NCBI GenBank assembly: GCA_028709105.1
Contig: JAQVYD010000013.1
Location: 1 to 17,543 of the forward strand
Length of the DNA: 17,543 nucleotides
DNA from: Clostridia bacterium
GTDB lineage: Bacteria; Bacillota; Peptococcia; DRI-13; DTU073
Direction: 5' to 3'
In this document: positions 15,493 to 17,543 of the stretch, piece after piece
How positions within the stretch are numbered: the first letter of the stretch is position 1
Layout: every line of letters starts with the position of its first letter
Program-made: the position numbers and the translations under genes
The notes under the pieces: model-generated
Seen by the model: the letters and a program-made list of their open reading frames with translations, nothing else
Databases searched by the model: none
Told to the model about the DNA's origin: nothing

Positions 15493-16173
15493 TTGTGGCA
15501 GTCTTTAGTTAATGGAGTGGCAGCACTTCTAAGGATTTTATATGAGATTACAGTAAATATAGGAATACCTAGTTATGCCTTAGCTATATTTTTGTTGACC
15601 TTGCTAATCAGGGTTGTTTTATATCCCTTAAATAATAAACAATTAACTTCAACAAAAAAAATGCAGGAGATACAGCCTAAGCTGAAAGAAATTCAAAAAA
15701 AATATAAAAATAACCCCGAAAAGGCTAATCAAGAAGTAATCAAAGTATATAAAGAAAATAAGGTCAATCCGATGGCCGGCTGCTTGCCTTTGTTAATCCA
15801 GATGCCTATTATCATCGCCTTATTTCAGGCTTTACGTCAATTTGAATATACTGATTTAGGAGCAACTTTTTTTTGGATTCCTCATTTAAAAAATCCTGAT
15901 CCTTTGATGATTTTGCCTGTTGTCGTAGGAATTGCCACTTATTTTCAATCTAAAGTATCGATGGCGAATACAGAGAATAATCCTCAGGCTGCTGCAACAC
16001 AAAAAACAATGCTTTATGTTATGCCGCTGATGATCGGTTGGATGAGTACGAAGTTTCCGGCGGGGCTTTGTTTATACTGGATTTTTTATAGTCTTACCGG
16101 GATTATACAACAAATTTTTGTTAACCGCCGACCGACACTGCGTAAAGGGGAGGTTGGTGGAGTAAATGAATAA
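15493..16173 (+). CDS. yidC: Membrane protein insertase YidC (Oxa1/SpoIIIJ family, short form)
   Basis: Inserts proteins into the cytoplasmic membrane, alone or with SecYEG. 226 residues, with the five-helix Oxa1 core and without the large periplasmic domain of Gram-negative YidC. Helix 1 (~27-46) ends with the conserved groove arginine, Arg40 in LLIRVVLYPL. A charged cytoplasmic hairpin follows (KKMQEIQPKLKEIQKKY, ~55-90), then helices at ~97-112, ~134-150, ~171-186 and ~190-208. No lipobox cysteine is visible at the N-terminus, unlike SpoIIIJ. Start TTG at 15493 gives the usual MW.S.V.. N-terminus. It overlaps jag by 8 bases. Confidence 0.95.
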   Translation: MWQSLVNGVAALLRILYEITVNIGIPSYALAIFLLTLLIRVVLYPLNNKQLTSTKKMQEIQPKLKEIQKKYKNNPEKANQEVIKVYKENKVNPMAGCLPLLIQMPIIIALFQALRQFEYTDLGATFFWIPHLKNPDPLMILPVVVGIATYFQSKVSMANTENNPQAAATQKTMLYVMPLMIGWMSTKFPAGLCLYWIFYSLTGIIQQIFVNRRPTLRKGEVGGVNE

Positions 16174-16807
16174 TAGTATTGAGATTACAGCTCGTTCTGT
16201 TGAAGAAGCGTTAAAAAAGGCTTTACAGAAATTAAATTTAACAGAAGATGAAGCCGAAATAGAAATTATGGAGGAATCCAGCAAGGGTTTTTTAGGAATT
16301 TTAGGCGGGAAAATGGCTAAAGTTAAGGTAACGGCGAAACTTGATCCTTTGTTGAGCACAAAGAAATTTCTAACTGAGGTTACGGGGAAAATGGGTCTGG
16401 TGGCGGAAATCAATAGTTCTTGTGACGGCGAATATGCCAAAATGGAATTCATCGGTGAAAACTTAGGGATTTTAATTGGTAGACGTGGTGATACTTTAGA
16501 CGCTTTACAGTATTTAGCTAATCTTGTCGCGAATAAACAAAATCAGCTCACCCCCAATAATGAGTCCAAAAGAATGAGAATAATCCTTGATGCCGAAGGC
16601 TACCGTCAGCGCAGAGAAGAAACGTTAATCAGATTAGCCCAGAAAATGGCGGACAGAGTGAAAAAAACGGGGCGGAAGGTAGTACTTGAACCGATGAATC
16701 CGCAAGAAAGACGAATCATTCATACAGCTTTACAGGACGAAGAAACTGTCCAAACGATCAGTGAAGGGACAGAGCCATTCCGGCGAATCATCATTAAAGA
16801 AAGATGA
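16166..16807 (+). CDS. jag: RNA-binding protein Jag/KhpB (SpoIIIJ-associated)
   Basis: Cytoplasmic RNA-binding protein that in Gram-positive bacteria is tied to cell elongation and division through small RNAs. 213 residues with three domains: Jag-N (~1-52, ending SSKGFLGILGGKMAKV), a KH domain with GxxG loop IGRRGD (~104-109), and R3H with RRIIH (~182-186). ATG at 16166 overlaps the yidC stop, so translation is coupled. The yidC-jag pair is conserved in Bacillota. An intrinsic terminator lies about 50 bases downstream. Confidence 0.95.
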   Translation: MNNSIEITARSVEEALKKALQKLNLTEDEAEIEIMEESSKGFLGILGGKMAKVKVTAKLDPLLSTKKFLTEVTGKMGLVAEINSSCDGEYAKMEFIGENLGILIGRRGDTLDALQYLANLVANKQNQLTPNNESKRMRIILDAEGYRQRREETLIRLAQKMADRVKKTGRKVVLEPMNPQERRIIHTALQDEETVQTISEGTEPFRRIIIKER

Positions 16808-16855
16808 AGGGCAGTGGCGGCTCATTATTTTACTAGCTTGTTAAGTTGAGGATAG

Positions 16856-16891
16856 AAAAGTTAGCTCGGTTTTAACTAAGCTAACTTTTTT
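16856..16891 (+). terminator. Intrinsic terminator after jag
   Basis: Arms AAAAGTTAGCT (16856-16866) and AGCTAACTTTT (16879-16889), 11 perfect pairs with a 12-base loop, running into a T-tract to 16891. It separates the rpmH-to-jag unit from mnmE. No convincing sigma-A promoter is visible in the 79 bases before mnmE, so mnmE may depend on readthrough or a weak promoter. Confidence 0.9.
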
Positions 16892-16970
16892 GCATAGTTT
16901 CTGTATTTAAAGCAAGAACTGTTCGTGAATAATAAGGGTGGCGGAATGATTATTTGAAGAGGTGAAAAAA

Positions 16971-17543
16971 ATGGGGGAAGAGACGATTGCGGCAATCTCT
17001 ACGGCGTATGGACCTGCAGGCGTGGGTATTATTCGGATCTCCGGAGACGAAGCTGCTTTCATTGCCGATCAAGTGTTTAAAAGCAAGCGTGGTGTAAAAA
17101 TAGCAGAGCAAGAGACAGCCAGAATAATCTATGGCTATATTCGTGAGCAGGATGGCCGGCTGGTGGACGAGGCTTTGGCTTTAACCATGTGGAGCCCTCA
17201 TAGTTTTACCGGGGAAGATGTGGTGGAACTGCAATGTCATGGCGGAATTGTCGTTTTGCAAAAGGTTTTAGAAATGGTCTTAAAGGCAGGGGCTAGGCTG
17301 GCCGAACCGGGAGAATTTAGCAAGAGGGCTTTTTTGAATGGGCGTCTGGATTTAGCTCAAGCGGAAGCTATTATGGAAATAATTAATGCGAAAACGGAAA
17401 CAGGGGTAGGCGCTGCGGCTAACCATCTGCAGGGTGTTTTATCACAAGAGGTGGGGAAATGTCGGCAGGCAGTTTTAGAAATAATTGCTTATCTGGAAGC
17501 AGATCTGGATTTTCCGGAAGAAGATTTGGTGAGATTAAGTAAG
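16971..17543 (+). CDS. mnmE: tRNA modification GTPase MnmE, N-terminal part (cut by window edge)
   Basis: With MnmG it makes 5-carboxymethylaminomethyl-type modifications at wobble U34 of tRNAs. 191 codons are visible without a stop; the family is about 460, so the GTPase domain and C-terminal CxGK motif lie beyond the window. What is seen is the formyl-tetrahydrofolate-binding N-domain: DTIAAIST-like start (EETIAAISTAYGPAGVGIIRISG), SPHSFTGEDVVELQCHGG and EPGEFSKRAFLNGRLDLAQAEA in pieces typical of MnmE, then the first helices of the central domain (YLEADLDFPEED). ATG at 16971 follows GAGGTGAAAAAA. Confidence 0.97.
   Translation, partial: MGEETIAAISTAYGPAGVGIIRISGDEAAFIADQVFKSKRGVKIAEQETARIIYGYIREQDGRLVDEALALTMWSPHSFTGEDVVELQCHGGIVVLQKVLEMVLKAGARLAEPGEFSKRAFLNGRLDLAQAEAIMEIINAKTETGVGAAANHLQGVLSQEVGKCRQAVLEIIAYLEADLDFPEEDLVRLSK

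Noticed and set aside
15454..15512. Possible short peptide starting GTG in AAGGAGGTGA before yidC
   Set aside because: The GTG is part of the Shine-Dalgarno sequence itself and no other standard start follows at proper spacing; the hairpin explanation fits better.
16892..16970. Promoter for mnmE
   Set aside because: TTGCAT at 16890 has no -10 at usable spacing, and TTAAAG-N17-TAATAA matches too poorly to call.

Overview
The window is the replication-origin region of a low-GC Gram-positive bacterium (Bacillota, probably an anaerobic Clostridia/Peptococcaceae-type lineage). The evidence is the gene order rpmH-rnpA-yidD-yidC-jag-mnmE diverging from dnaA-dnaN-recF-remB-gyrB-gyrA, strong AGGAGG-type ribosome binding sites, frequent TTG/GTG starts, a T-box leader and DnaA boxes of the TTATCCACA type. 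The genus cannot be fixed from the sequence alone.

Layout. On the minus strand, reading leftward from the origin: dnaA (14305-12944), a 223-bp spacer that looks like the unwinding half of oriC, dnaN, recF, remB, gyrB, gyrA, then acetate kinase ackA with its own probable promoter. Next comes a separate transcription unit with a serine-specific T-box leader: class V aminotransferase, serA, serS (serS loses its last few codons at the left edge). On the plus strand, reading rightward: a perfect-consensus sigma-A promoter, rpmH, rnpA, yidD, yidC, jag/khpB, an intrinsic terminator, and the first 191 codons of mnmE. All genes point away from the 14306-14678 spacer, so they are co-directional with forks leaving a bidirectional origin.

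How it works together. DnaA boxes lie on both sides of dnaA, as in the bipartite oriC of Bacillus subtilis. The dnaA-dnaN spacer carries tandem DnaA-like boxes, a run of TAG-type DnaA-trios and a 25-bp pure A+T tract in the order expected of a basal unwinding element. The dnaA promoter overlaps a DnaA-box-like site, which suggests autoregulation. The left arm couples replication initiation, clamp, repair and supercoiling genes. The T-box links serine synthesis and seryl-tRNA charging to uncharged tRNA-Ser. The right arm covers ribosomal protein L34, tRNA processing (RNase P protein), membrane protein insertion (YidD, YidC), RNA binding (Jag/KhpB) and tRNA wobble modification (MnmE).

I found no mobile element, CRISPR array, tRNA or rRNA gene, and no sign of a novel multi-gene system: gene content is ordinary core genome. 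The interesting material is regulatory: the unwinding element, several inverted repeats in the origin, the Ser T-box, and hairpins placed at the recF and yidC ribosome binding sites. Several starts were moved from the longest ORF to the codon that has a proper ribosome binding site (ackA, gyrA, gyrB, serA).
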